Below are positions 11,281 through 23,651 of a DNA stretch of 64,000 bases, piece by piece. This stretch comes from Coprinellus micaceus (taxonomy: Eukaryota; Basidiomycota; Agaricomycetes; Agaricales; Psathyrellaceae), in the NCBI GenBank assembly GCA_951394405.1, contig OX596337.1:682001-746000 (forward strand), given 5' to 3'. Every line of letters starts with the position of its first letter. The stretch's first letter is position 1. Made by a program: the position numbers and the translations under genes. A model generated the notes under the pieces. The model saw only the letters and a list, made by a program, of their open reading frames with translations. It was not told where the DNA came from and ran no database searches.

Positions 11281-13669
11281 TTACAGCACTCTCTTTCCAG
11301 GGGCGCCGGGAACCTTGAAGGCCGGGCCGACCTTCCCTGCCATCTCCTGGACGGCAGCCAGAAGCTTCGCGTCATCGGCCTGTCTCCCCGCCAAGCCACT
11401 TCCCTCAGAGCCGCCCTCAGGTGAGGTCGCCGGGACGAGGAATGGGTTCCGCACGATTGGGTCACATACAGTGCCTTCTTCGGGAAGCGTACCGTCTTGG
11501 AAGTATTGCCTAATATGCTGTTGTGCGCATACGGAAGGTGCGTTCAGGGAGGGGTGCTAGATGAATTAGGGTCGGAAAGTTTGGAGTGAGCATGCATCCT
11601 GTGAATAGAGGGCCGCAAAACGAGAGAGAGAGAGAGAGAGAGAGAACGCACCCCTCCTGCGTCGATGGTCAGCACCACGGCGTCCTTGAATCCTGCTGCC
11701 ATTTTTCTCGCGCTGTAGCGGAGGTTAATTCGAAGGAAGTCGAGGCGCGAGCGAATGACATACGAGGCCAATGGCGTCACAGGGTCTGGTTACACATGGT
11801 GAGCGGATGGGTTTCCGAAGGACGGCAAGTTATGAACGTACCAGCGGTGTTACCGACGACTAAAATGGGATAGCTCGTATTGCCGACGAAGGGCCCCTGG
11901 AACGGTTTCTTGAACCTCGGCCAGTTCCTGAAGCAGGTGCGTCAAACACGCTCGATACGCCAGATAAAAGCCCTGTAAGTTCCAGCGGACTGACTTACGT
12001 GCACCTCGCGCGAATCGTCCCAAAGAAATCCGCGAATGGAGAAACAGTTGCCAAATCGCTCCAAAACTCCTTCAGTTCCTCCAAGGACTGCGGCACTTCT
12101 ACACCGTCGTTACACGCGACCGTGGGGAGTCCGTCAGAGAGCGAGTCCCAATCATGCGCGTGCTTGTCGCGGGAGCACTGGTAGACGACCGGGTCTCCAA
12201 ATAACGAAAGCAGCGCCGTCCCGTTCCCCGCCGCCAAATTCGCCAAAGCCTGTGCGAGGGGCCGGAACATGGCAAAGGGGGAGTAGAGAGCACTGAGAAG
12301 ATATAAGCTGAATGTACTGTAGTCAACGATTCCATAGAAGGTGTCGGTCTTGACAGGAACGGGTTCTGCTAATAGCCTGCTCTGCAAAGCTGTTAGGTTG
12401 CGCCGAATGTCGGCGGGGTCGGCGGCGTAAAATGGGCATTGGGTCGGCCCTGCCTCAGCACAGTTGTCGAAGAAGAGCTGGAGGGTCTTGTCGCTGTCAG
12501 TGAGGGCTGTGCGCCAGAGGGCTAATTATCGAAAATGTTAGAGGATGTGTGAAATAGACTTCTATAACGAAGGGACTTACTCGCATAATAATCTGGAGAG
12601 TCCACGACTCCGTCTATGACCATGCGTTCGATCTTATCCTAGTTACTGAACATCAGCATCCCGTGTCAATCGAATAAAAAGACTGCTCATACAGGGTACA
12701 ACGCCGCAAAGGTCGCCCCAAGGACACTTCCGTACCTGCATGATGTTATCACAACGACTAAGGCCATCTTCAATACGGGGGCTCGGAAAGACTCACGAAA
12801 ATCCCCAAAACTTCAGCTTCTCTTCTCCATACGCTTCGACGATGCGCAGCATATCCGTGGCGGTATTCTCTGTAGTGATATGCTGCAAATACCCATCGTC
12901 GTGGCTCGCAGCAAGGTCTCCCAGCAACTGAGCCTGGGCCCAAATCCGCTCAACACCAGAAACGACCACGCCGTCTTTGACCAAGGGCAAGGGCCCGGTA
13001 TTCACAGCGAACAAAGCGCGTTCGACGTCCGTGTCGAAGTGGTCAGCGCGGGGAGTGGATCTTGCTATGCCTAAAGTCGTAGAGTTGGTCAATCAGGCCT
13101 CGTCGAGCGTTGCGAGACCGAGTGTGAGAGACGTACCCCTTGGATCGAAGGAGACGATGTCGAATTGGGGACCTAGAATCGTGGCCAAGCCGCCTCCGAT
13201 GGCGAGGACCAGGTCCACTCCACTTCCCCCTGGGCCTCCGGGATTGAACAAGATGGGCCCACGGTAGCCTTCCTGTGTAGTTGCCGGCTTGCGAATGAGG
13301 GCGATCGCGGCTTCCCTTCCGTCGGGGTCGGAATAGTCGAGCGGAACCTAGATGTGACACCGTAAACAGAAGTTGAGTATTCGATGGTGGGTCGGAACAG
13401 AGCTCACTTGAAGCCTAGCGCACTCGAAGGTTCCTGCCTCGGCGTAGCAAGGGTGCCACACGAGGTCTTTGGTTGGGGTGATCTGAGTTATAGTCAAAAG
13501 ACGTTCCACTACCAAATTTTGAGAGTCTCACCCCTCCCCAAATGTCTGCCTCAGTATTCGTGGTGTTGGCGCGCTTTGTCAAGTCGCACGAACTTCCGAA
13601 GGCCAAGGGTAGATGCAAGAGGGCCAGGGATATGGCTGAGAGTGTCTTGAGAGTGAGTTTGGGTTCCAT
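11281..13669 (-). CDS. S33-type secreted alpha/beta-hydrolase, paralogue 4
   Basis: Starts at the ATG of 13667-13669 with a clear signal peptide (MEPKLTLKTLSAISLALLHL) and a Lys-Arg processing site before AN. Exons follow the paralogue 5 pattern. They include PLDYSDPDG, NPGGPGGSG, FDPRG, STPRADHFDTD, nucleophile GFSYG split by an intron, GATFAALYP, catalytic Asp in DPVTPLAS, and the TAA at 11281-11283. The motif after the last intron is H-P-S instead of the H-C-S of its paralogues; the catalytic His is kept but the following Cys is replaced by Pro. An intron carries a (GA)n microsatellite at about 11622-11645. It is the left arm of the inverted duplication around CCT2 and closest to paralogue 5. 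It appears intact and is probably an active extracellular exopeptidase. Confidence 0.87.
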
Positions 13670-14166
13670 TGTGAGATGGGATGAGAAATGCTAGGCTTTT
13701 CTTTCTCCCTCTACCATCGAACCTACCATATTTAAAGGCGAAGACGTCCCCAGGATAACCTCATCGTTGGAAAGTTGATGGCTTAGCTTACCATTGCTTT
13801 GCCACACTCCACGGAAACCCAGCTGCCAAGGGTCGAAGCTGTTGCCTTCAAAGTTCATCCCGGCTACTGGCCGTGGCAAGGAGCCTGCATAGAGGCCATG
13901 GTCCGGGTGGTATGGATCTCCTCCATGTGTAGTTCATGATGAAGCTAAAGCGCTCAACAGCTAAAGCAAACTGCGGGGGACTGCGCAGTGAGAAGCTGTC
14001 AACCTCCAAAGGCCGGCAGCGGGCAAGCCGTGGTTGAGGAGGCAATACCAGCGAGTTTGTCGGGGAGACTCCGAGTCGGAGAGACGCGTGAAGGGCGTTT
14101 CGTCGACTCAGTATGAGTCGAAGTGACGTGAAATAAAATGCATCTATTAGGTTCCCGCTCCCATGT

Positions 14167-14430
14167 TTACACACCCTCACGCTCCCTGGGTGCTGTGCGC
14201 AAGATGTTGCCGGCCCTGGTGATTCGTTAGCCTTGGATCGCCTCACCAGTCGAGGCACTCACCGGATGATCATTTCCGAAGCTTCAGTAGCATCGGCACG
14301 ACCCACCTCTTCAGCATGAAGCCCTCCGTAACACTTCCCCATCGAGCCAATCAAGCCTCGGTCCATATCCAACCTAGCTTCCCTTCCTCTGGTCGCCTTG
14401 GCCCATGCTATGGCCATCCTACTCGAAGCT
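14167..14430 (-). pseudogene. Truncated copy of the 3' end of CCT2
   Basis: Read on the minus strand, this matches the last part of CCT2. It has LDMDRGLIGSM for [11 protein letters not shown], the block TEASEMIIR, the same terminal intron (about 14201-14246) and a last exon giving AGNILRTAPREREGV before the TAA at 14167-14169. Between LIGSM and TEASEMIIR small deletions shift the frame. Nothing of the N-terminal three quarters is present. Similarity fades upstream of about 14430. It lies just upstream of peptidase paralogue 4, as the true CCT2 3' end lies upstream of paralogue 5, so the two were duplicated together. Confidence 0.9.
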
Positions 14431-14744
14431 GCACTCCTTTCCAAACTCAAGACTCCGGGTTGGTTCAGTACTTTAAATACTTGCATACGCAGGTATCCTC
14501 CAAATCTCTGAGTACCGTGTACGCGGCCCTCTCCCAAGTATAGATGTTCGAGGCTCAAGCCACACAGTACGCCTCCTTGCCTCCCCCACAAGAGGCTACT
14601 GGCGCTCGATGGATTGTATTCACGCGGTAAAGTGTTGGTTGTCGGAGAGGCGTATGACCATGGATCGACGATGCGTCGACGCTGGAGCGGGTATGGGAAG
14701 CGAGCTGAGCGAGTACGACGGTGACCGAGAGGACAAGGAGAGGA

Positions 14745-14783
14745 TACCCTAACCCTATTCCGAACGTCAACTAGACCCTAACC
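14745..14783. promoter_or_regulatory. Telomere-repeat-like box upstream of CCT2
   Basis: TACCCTAACCCT at 14745-14756 and GACCCTAACC at 14774-14783 are 130-165 bp before the CCT2 start. They resemble fungal telomere units (CCCTAA) and telo-boxes bound by Myb-type factors in housekeeping promoters. A chance or telomere-relic origin is possible. Confidence 0.4.
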
Positions 14784-14910
14784 AGAGGGCGGGGTGATGC
14801 GTGTGAATCAATTTCCTCTTTCGCCGCCACAGAGACGCGCTGCATTATCGCAGTCGACGCATCGTCGCGTTTTGATTCGTTTTAACCTTACCCAGCATAG
14901 ATTCGCCAAA

Positions 14911-16720
14911 ATGTCTATGCAAATCTTCAATGACCAGGTAAGCTTCCCTTAATAGGCCTGTAGCATTCTCAATACAGCGATCTGACGACCACCGGGTCTC
15001 TCTGCATCCTAGGCTACGGAGGAAAAATCAGAGAACGCGCGTCTCTCTTCCTTCATCGGGGCCCTGGCCCTGGGAGATCTCGTCAAGTCGACGCTGGGAC
15101 CCAAAGGAATGAACAAGATCCTCCAATCTGCCTCCACGGGCGAGATCAGCGTCACGAACGACGGAGCAACGATCCTGAAGGCGATCCAGCTCGATAACGC
15201 TGCCGCAAAGATCTTGGTGAACATCTCGAAGGTTCAGGACGATGAAGTTGGAGATGGAACGACGAGTGTGACGGTCCTGAGTGCGGAGCTGTTGAGAGAG
15301 GCAGAGAGGTTGATTGGCAAGAAGATTCACCCTCAAACTATCGTGAATGGGTATCGCATCGCAAGCAAGGCGGCGTTGAAGGCGCTGGAGGAGGCAGCCG
15401 TTGACCATCAGTGCGTCGTATATGCTCTTCAAAATATCTGAGACGTTTCTGACGTATTACGTGGTGCTTACAGGTCAGACGAAGTCAAGTTCCGTGAAGA
15501 TCTATTCAACATTGCCCGGACGACCCTTTCCTCGAAGGTCCTGTCGCAAGACAAGGACTACTTCGCCAACCTCGCTGTCGATGCTGTCCTCCGTCTCAGG
15601 GGATCGGTTGACCTGGAGCACATTCAAATTATCAAAAAGGTCGGAGGCAAGCTCACTGACTCGTACCTCGATGAGGGCTTCATCCTCGACAAGACCATCG
15701 CCGTCAATTCGCCCAAGCGGTTAGAAAACGCAAAGATCATGATTGCCAATACCTGTACGCATCTACTTGGTTTTTACATCCCCGTATACTAACGCCCTAT
15801 TAGCCATGGACACGGACAAGATCAAGATCTTTGGCGCACGCCTAAAGGTCGACGGAACTGGCAAGCTTGCAGAGCTCGAGCGTGCCGAAAAAGAAAAGAT
15901 GAAGGAAAAGGTCGAGGCCATCGCCGCACACGGAATCAACTGCTTCGTTAACCGGCAGCTCATCTACAACTACCCTGAATCGCTCCTCACCGAGAAAGGG
16001 ATCCTCGTCATCGAGCACGCAGATTTCGAGGGTGTGGAGCGGCTGTCGCTCGTCACCGGGGGTGAGATTGCCAGCACGTTCGACCGACCCGACCTTGTCA
16101 AGCTCGGACGGTGCGAGGTCATCGAAGAGATCATGATTGGCGAGGACAAGCTCATCAAGTTCTCTGGTGTCGCCGCCGGTGAGGCCTGCACCGTCGTCCT
16201 CCGTGGCTCAACGAACCAGATGGTCGACGAGGCCGAGCGATCGCTGCATGACGCCCTCTCCGTCCTGTCCCAGACCGTCAAGGAGACGCGGACAGTCCTC
16301 GGCGGTGGCTGCGCTGAGATGCTCATGAGCTGCGCCGTCGAGGAGGCGGCGAGGGGCGTGGAAGGCAAGAAGGCGTTGGCTGTTGAGAGCTTCGCTCGGG
16401 CGCTTAGGCAGATCCCCACCATCCTTGCGGACAATGCGGGTCTGGATAGCCCGGACTTGGTCGCGCAGCTTAGGGCAGCGCATTTCGCTGGAAGGAAGGA
16501 CGCTGGGCTGGATATGGACAAGGGTACGATTGGCTCGATGAGGGAGTTGGGTGTTACGGAGAGCTTCAAGCTGAAGAGGCAGGTCGTATCGAGTGCGACT
16601 GAAGCTTCGGAAATGATCATCCGGTGAGTGCCTTTGGCTGGTGAGACGATCCAGGGCTGACGAATCACCAGGGTCGACAACATTTTGCGCGCAGCCCCTA
16701 GGAAACGTGAGGGTATGTAA
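14911..16720 (+). CDS. CCT2: T-complex protein 1 subunit beta (CCT2)
   Basis: Subunit of the cytosolic group II chaperonin TRiC/CCT, which folds actin, tubulin and other proteins using ATP. Exons 14911-14937, 15013-15410, 15474-15754, 15804-16623 and 16672-16720 join in frame, giving about 524 residues, the usual family length. Signature stretches: [21 protein letters not shown] near the N-terminus, the chaperonin ATPase motif [33 protein letters not shown] and [14 protein letters not shown]. The beta-type start [12 protein letters not shown] is also present. The gene is intact and lies in the 2-kb centre of an inverted duplication, whose right arm begins within its last exons. Confidence 0.96.
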
Positions 16721-19564
16721 ACGAGGAAGCGTTAATCCAATAGATGCATTTTATTTCACGTCACTTCGACACATACTGAGTAGCCGCCATGTCCTTCTCG
16801 CATTCTCCGGGCTTGCAATTTCCCCGGCAACTTTGCTGTTAATGCCTCCTCGTCGACAGCTCCCTCGTGGAGGCTCCTTGCTTCTCACTCCGCAGTCTTC
16901 CGCAGTTTGCTTTAGTTGTTAAACGCTCTAACTGCATCATGGACTGCAGGTGGACTAGATCTCTACCACCCGGACCATGGCCTCTATGCAGCCTCCATCC
17001 CATGGCTAGGAGCCAGGTATGAACGTAGGAGGCAACAGCTTCCCATCAGTTCTTGGTACCCGGCGCTTCGGCGTGTGCGGTCACAGGACGGTACGCTAAG
17101 CCATCAAATTCCCAACTATGAGGTTATCCTGTAGATGTCTTCGCCGTTATATACGGTAGGTTCGATGGCAGAGGAAGGGGCAGAGTCCAAGTCTCTACGG
17201 CCCAATCTTTACTATGCAACCCAAACTTATCCTCAGGACACTGTCAGCCATATCTTTAGCCCTCCATCTCCCCCTAGCCTTTGGGAGTTCGTGCGACTTG
17301 ACAAAGCGGGCAAACGCCACGAAAACTGAGGCAGAGATTTGGGGCGGTGTGAGTCTCTCTCAATGCTTGGTAGTGGAAGGTCTTTTGACGTCTTGGAAGA
17401 TTACCCCAACCAAGGACCTCGTGTGGCACCCCTGCTACCCCGAAGCCGGATCCTTCGAATGCGCTAGGCTTCAGGTGAGCGCTTTGTCCCTACCCCCTAC
17501 CTCATACCGAACTTGCCTCAGAACACTTAATTTTGATCTCTGTCACGTCTAGGTTCCCCTCGACTATTCCGACCCCGATGGAAGAGAGGCAGCGATCGCA
17601 CTCATTCGCAAGCCTGCAAAGACGCAGGAAGGTTACCGTGGCCCGGTCTTGTTCAACCCCGGGGGTCCAGGAGGAAGTGGAGTAGAATGGATCCTCACTA
17701 TTGGTGACGCGATGGCCACGATTCTGGGCCCCCAGTTCGATATTGTCTCGTTCGATCCGAGAGGTACGTCTGGCCCGATCTTATCGCATAGCCAGTAGCT
17801 CTTGGCTTACTGACAGTCTCTCCTTTACCTAGGTATAGCTAGGTCAACTCCCCGCGCCGTTCATTTCGATACGGACGTCGAACGGGCCCTATTCTATGCG
17901 AGCGCCACGAGCTCGTTGCCTCTCGCCAAAGACGGGAAGGCCTCGAATATCGAGCGGGTTTGGGCTGGGTATCAGGTGCTGGGATCGTTGGCTGCGAGCC
18001 ATGATGATGGATACTTGAGCCATATTACGACGGAGAATACGGCGACTGATATGTTGAGTATTGTTCAGGCGTACGGGAGGGAGAAGCTGCAGTATTGGGG
18101 ATTTTCGTGAGTTTCGCGTCCCTTGTATCGGTGGCAATGTGATAACGCTCTGAAGGTATGGGTCTGTTATTGGGGCGACGTTTGCGGCCATGTATCCTGT
18201 AAGAGCACGGTCCTTTGTATCATGCGGCCCTAGGGGTGCTAACGTCGCGAGACGAACAGGACAAGATCGAACGGATGGTCATCGACGGTGTCGTAGACTC
18301 CGAGGATTACTACGCCAGTAAGTCTTCTCATTCAGGTTGACCGCACACAATCCCTAACAGTTTTAAAAATCAGCCAAATGGCTCACCGCCCTCCTCGACA
18401 CCGACAAGGCCCTCCAGTTCTTCTTCGACAACTGTGCCGCGGCCGGGCCGACTGAATGCCCATTCTACTCCGCCGACCCTGCCGATATCCGACGTAATCT
18501 GACAGCCCTACAAGACAAACTCCTCGTCGAGCCTGTCCCCGTCAAGACCGATACCTACTACGGCATCATCGACCGCACCGCATTCGACATCTCGATTTTC
18601 AGGGCTCTCTACGTCCCATATGGCTTATTCAAGCCCCTGGCGAATGCTCTGGCGCAGCTGGCGTCGGGGAACGGGACGGCCTTGTTTTCGATGTTTGGGG
18701 ACCCAGAGACCTATGTGTGCTCGTGCGATGAGCATGCGCACGATTGGGATGGGGTGGCGGAGGGCCAGACGACGGTGGCGTGTAATGATGGTGAGGAGGT
18801 CCCTAAGTCGTTGAAAGAGCTTCAGGAATATTGGGATGAGTTGGCGGGTGTTTCGCCGTTCGCGAGTTATGTGGGGACTATCAGAGCGGGGTGCACGTAA
18901 GTCTACCATGAAGATTTTGGGGTCGATGTTGTTGTTGACCTGGGTGTGTCAGGAACTGGCCGAAGAATAAGAAGCCGTTCCGTGGGCCGTTCGTTGGAAA
19001 TACGAGTTTTCCGATTTTGCTCGTGGGGAACACTGCTGGTGCGTTCATAGCTTGCTTCGAGCTGGGATACTGTCGCTGACCGATTTTTCAGACCCGGTGA
19101 CGCCTCTGTCCTCGTATGCCGTTTACTTAAACATTAATTCCCGTTGGACTAAGGCGCATCTCAGGGCAAAGAAAATGGCTCAAGGGTTCAAGGACTCCGT
19201 GGTTTTGACCATCGACGCAGGAGGGGTACGTCCTCTTCTCTCTGCCGCTCACACTTCAGGTGTGCTCACCCAAATTCAACCCTCCATCTAGCATTGCTCT
19301 CTGAACGCACCTTCCTTGTGCGCCCAACAGCACATTCGGACATATTTCCAGGACGGTACACTCCCGGAAGAAGGCACAGTATGTGACCCAATCTTCCCGA
19401 ACCCGCTCCTTGTGCCTGCGTCTCTTTCTGAGGGTGGCTCCGGGAACGTTGGGTTGGAGGGTAGGCAGGAGGAAGATGCAGAGCTCTTGGCGGCGGTTAA
19501 GGAGGCGGTGGGGAAGGTTGATTCGGTGTTCAATATCCCTGGTACGTCGAGAAGGGTTATGTAG
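16490..19564 (+). repeat. Right arm of the inverted segmental duplication
   Basis: Contains the genuine CCT2 3' end, the intergenic region and peptidase paralogue 5, in the same order as the left arm read on the opposite strand. The unique centre of about 2 kb holds the rest of CCT2. Confidence 0.85.
17214..19564 (+). CDS. S33-type secreted alpha/beta-hydrolase, paralogue 5
   Basis: Exons: 17214-17348, 17400-17474, 17553-17763, 17833-18106, 18156-18198, 18260-18317, 18374-18896, 18953-19038, 19092-19113, 19165-19225 and 19292-19564. They join in frame to 586 residues. The signal peptide (LRTLSAISLALHLPLAFG) is followed by a Lys-Arg-Ala-Asn processing site. Catalytic elements: oxyanion NPGGPGGSG, Ser in GFSYG (codon split by the intron after 18106), Asp in DPVTPLSS and His in HCSLNAPS. 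Compared with paralogue 3 there is an extra intron between PLSS and AKKMAQG, also found in paralogues 2 and 4. Predicted secreted, processed aminopeptidase. The first intron was placed in phase 0 by comparison with paralogues 3 and 4. Confidence 0.9.
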
Positions 19565-20049
19565 ATGGACTTTCCGCCTCGGAGGCATAGCCTTGGTTTG
19601 ACCGCTCTATTTATTGAATCCCGTCTCCAATCTTCTCCAACCTTCTCCAATCCTCTCCTGTACTTCATCTCCGTAGAGGCTGCCTCTATTGACTAGTCCT
19701 CTATTCACCACATGCAGAAGCCTTTCTTCCAAACTCATTTGTAAGATTCCCACAAGTCTTCATCTCGACGTTGAGGCCCAAGCAATCAAATCACGGTGAG
19801 GCATGTCCGGCTCGACGAGTCCGTCATCGCCAACGTCTCTCTCTCTCCTCCCACCACCACCCTCCTTTCCACCTCCTTCATCACTCTACAATTCCACCTG
19901 GCGGCACCTTGAATTCCACCTTATATTCTCCGTTCGGACAGATAGGGGAAGAATTTCCCTTCTGAGCTAGATTCCACGTCAATAGATTCCACGCAGCACA
20001 CCAGAATCAGTATCGGGGACGGTCTTCACCTCCTCATCCACAAACACCC
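19565..20049. other. Intergenic region before the mannosyltransferase
   Basis: 485 bp with pyrimidine-rich runs (about 19840-19890) typical of fungal promoters. No gene is seen. Confidence 0.5.
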
Positions 20050-23000
20050 ATGTCGCTCTCTGGCAACGTCAGAGCGCGGCGTCCGGCCTCGCCTCCAGCA
20101 GGGCTGGGGCACCACCACCACCAAGTACCCTTGACATCGCCTGGGACCGTGCCAACGATGTCCACCCAGCGCTTCCCGCACCCGAAGGAGGAGCATCTCG
20201 ACGCCGATGCCAGGCGTGCGGCGGCGAGCAAGGGGTTTGGGCCTGCGAGGGCGAGCGGGAAGTACTTTGCGCCTGGGGGTTTGAATTTGACGCAGGGAGA
20301 GTACAAGCTCTTGTTCGTGATTGTGCTCGTGGCGTGCGCAGTCCGGCTGTTTAGGTTGAGCAAGCCCAATAGTGTTGTGTGAGTATCGTCCATCTTGTTA
20401 TCGATATGGAGAGCTCATTTGTTGTAGATTCGATGAGGTGCACTTTGGAAAGTTTGCGGGAAAGTATATCAAGACGCGGTACTATGTCGACGTGCACCCG
20501 CCGCTGGCCAAGCTGCTCATCACCCTCGCCGGCTGGCTGTTCGGTTATAACGGAGGTTTCGACTTCAAGGACATCGGAAAGTGCGTATCCACCCTCTTAC
20601 CATCGTGTCTCCGCTCACAATAACACGTAGGGTCTACGAAGGCGTCCCCTACGTCGCCATGCGCATGCTCCCTGCAACCCTCGGGGTCGCGACTGTGCCG
20701 CTTTCCTACCTCACCCTGCGCGCGCTCGACTGCCGTGCCTCCACCTCCCTCCTCGCCGCCCTCTTCATCACTTTCGAAAACGGACTCGTGACCCAATCCC
20801 GGCACATCCTGCTCGACTCCCCGCTCGTCTTCTTCACCGCGCTCACCGTGTTCTTCTGGGTCGGGTTTTGCAACGAGGATAAACACAAGCCATTCACGAA
20901 CAGCTGGTGGACCTGGCTCACGCTTTCGGGCTTGTCGCTCGGCGCGGTGCTCAGCTGTAAATGGGTCGGCCTGTTCACCGTCGCGACCGTCGGCTTCAGC
21001 ACGATCTTCCAGCTCTGGATGCTCCTCGGGGACCTGAGGGTATCCCCAAGGCTGTGGATAAGGCACTTCATCGCGCGTGCGATATGCCTTATTGCGGTGC
21101 CGATGATCTTTTACATGATGATGTTCAGCATCCATTTCGCGATACTGCAGAACTCTGGAGACGGGGACGGGTTTATGAGCAGCGAGTTCCAGCATACGCT
21201 TGGGGGACGGCATATGGCGGATACGTACGCGGATGTGGCGATTGGGTCGAAGGTGACGCTGAGGCATTGGAATACGCAGGGCGGGTACCTTCATTCGCAC
21301 CCGCACAACTATCCTACGGGGTCTAAGCGTACGTATTCCCTGTTTTTGTGATGGAACATGCCCGTTCTAACGCCGTTGCAGAGCAACAGATCACGCTGTA
21401 CCCGCACCGAGACCACAACAACGACTGGATCCTGCTGAACGCGACGGCGGATGGGGACCCCTCCGAGGACTACAAGGAGCACCCGCTGGTTTACCTCGCC
21501 AACGGCCAGCGCATCAAGCTCCGGCACACCGTGACGGAGAAGCACCTGCATTCGCACGACCACCGCCCCCCGGTCTCCGAGGTGGATTTCCAGAACGAGG
21601 TCTCGGCGTACGGGCTCAAGGGCTTCGTTGGAGATGCGAACGATGACTGGATCGTCGAGATTTCCGAGGGGGACAGGAGGGATAAGAAGAGTAAGGAGCG
21701 GGTGAGGACGTTGAGGACGAAGTTTAGGTTGAGGCATGCGTTGCAGGGATGTTATCTCTTCTCGCACAAGGTCAAGTTGCCGGAGTGGGGCTTTGAGCAG
21801 CAGGAGGTGACGTGCAATAAGAATGCGGTGAAGGATAATTCGTTGTGGTTTGTGGAGACGAGTCAGCACGAGATGCGTACGTCCTCTCCTTTCTCGTATG
21901 CGTTATTACAAGTGCTAACTTGTACCGCGACAGTCCCCGCCGATGCGGAGAAGGTCAACTACCGATCTCCTGGTTTCCTCGCCAAGTTCTGGGAACTGCA
22001 GAAGGTTATGTGGACTACCAACGCTGGACTCACCGACCGTCATACGTATGACTCCAGGCCGGAGTCCTGGCCCTTGCTTAGTCGCGGTATCGTGCGTATC
22101 TCCCATCCCATAGTCCACCGAATACGCCGCTAACTATAGTCAATAGAACTTCTGGGTCAAGGACCACCACCAGATCTACCTGATCGGCAACCCCTTCGTT
22201 TGGTACCTCAGCACTTTGGCTATCGGTGCATACGTCGCCGTCCGCGGGTTCCTCATCCTCAGGCAAAAGCGTGGCTACCGCGACTTTGACAACAGTACGT
22301 CCTTCTCCTCTACTCTCATATTACCCTCTCAACGTTCTTCTCCCTAGCCAAAGTCACGCGCTACGACGGCCTCTGCGGCTTCTTCTTCATGGGCTGGGCC
22401 CTGCACTACCTCCCCTTCTACCTCATGCAACGCCAGCTCTTCCTCCACCACTACTTCCCCGCGCTCTACTTCGCCATCCTCCTCCTCTGCAGTGTCTTTG
22501 ACCTTATCACGAGCACCCTCCGCCCGCGGATCCGCCTCCAGATCGCGTTAGTGTTCATTGCGTTCGCGATCTGGAATTTCTATCATCTGAGTCCGTTGGC
22601 GTACGGGTTGGATTGGACGAGGGGTCAGTGTGAGAAGGCGAAGTGGGTGAAGACGTGGGATTTCAGTTGTAACGACTTTTATACTGATGTGAGTATTCTT
22701 TCGTTGGCGTTGTGGAGATGAACGCGTTACTGATGAGGGTGGTTGTAGATTAACCACTACAACATCCCGATCCACGCGACGCCCCAGAACTCGGGTGTAC
22801 CCACTGTCTCGATCGTCGGTGGTGAGCCTGGTGGGCGGGGTGCTATCCCGGTCGTAGCGGACGACCATGCGGCGCAGAACGCTGGAGGTACGTCGTCTTT
22901 TTTCTTCCCCCAATCGATGTCTGGCTGACGATTTCTGTCCTTGTAGTCAACCAGGACACGACGCAACTCGCGGGCCAGATCAATAAGCCTGAGCCTGGGA

Positions 23001-23389
23001 GGGACGTTTTCGCTGAGCAGCCCGTGTATGACGCGAAGAGCTCTGAGCCTGCCTCCAAGAAGGAAGAGGAGGGGGATGTGGAGAAGGAGATTAGTAAGGT
23101 GAACGCGCCTACGACGGCTGCTGAAGCCGATGCATCCACATCCGAGAAGGAGCAGGGCGACTCTCAGGTGCAAGGCAAAGAAGATGGGAACTCGGAGAAG
23201 AAGACAACGGACGAGGAACCCAAGAAGGTCGCAGAATCTACGACCAAGGAGAGTGTGCCGGAGAAGAAGGCAGACGAGGAAACGGCGAAGGAGGAGCCTG
23301 CAGCACCTGCGGGACCGCTTGACCAGGTGGAGATGGAGGCTGCGAAGGTCGCGGAGGAGTTGTACCCCGAGGCTGCTGGGAAGGCTTAA
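20050..23389 (+). CDS. Dolichyl-phosphate-mannose-protein O-mannosyltransferase (PMT family)
   Basis: Transfers mannose from dolichol-phosphate-mannose to Ser/Thr of secretory proteins in the ER, needed for cell-wall and secreted glycoproteins. Nine exons (20050-20378, 20428-20580, 20631-21328, 21382-21876, 21934-22091, 22147-22294, 22348-22688, 22749-22887, 22947-23389) give 967 residues in frame. The first luminal loop holds the catalytic acidic pair in FDEVHFGKFAGKYIK and DVHPPLAKLL. Several membrane helices follow, then MIR repeats (GGYLHSHPHNYP, EKHLHSHDH, LQGCYLFSHKV), then the C-terminal membrane block with RQLFLHHYFPALYF. The C-terminal tail of about 150 residues is Lys/Glu/Ala-rich and low complexity; family members are usually 750-900 residues. 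I cannot assign PMT1, PMT2 or PMT4 subtype with confidence. Confidence 0.92.
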
Positions 23390-23651
23390 TAAAAACGGTT
23401 GGCGCTGAAGGTCATCCATGGACACTTGGTTGTGCTTTGTTGTACCACACCATATGGGATCTCTGTATCGCGACGTAGCATAGTGTAGAATCGTTTATTT
23501 ATGATGGTCAAGCTTTTCTGGTAATGGCTTTGCGTTGCCACTTGAAAATATACATTCGTTTATACATCATAGTTTAGTACATAGTGTGCCTGGGGTTCGG
23601 TATTGTTACAACAAGAGATGGGGCACAGGCTGAAGGGGTTTGAAGCGGCTA

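Larger units (their letters stand above)
11281..14430 (-). repeat. Left arm of the inverted segmental duplication
   Basis: This segment contains peptidase paralogue 4, its upstream region and the CCT2 3' relic. It is homologous in inverted orientation to about 16490-19564. Non-coding similarity is visible, for example ATAGATGCATTTTATTTCACGTCACTTCGAC on the minus strand near 14110-14150, against the plus strand near 16740-16770. The arms have diverged noticeably. Confidence 0.85.

Noticed and set aside
11622..11645. (GA)n microsatellite
   Set aside because: Ordinary simple repeat in an intron of peptidase paralogue 4; no sign of function.
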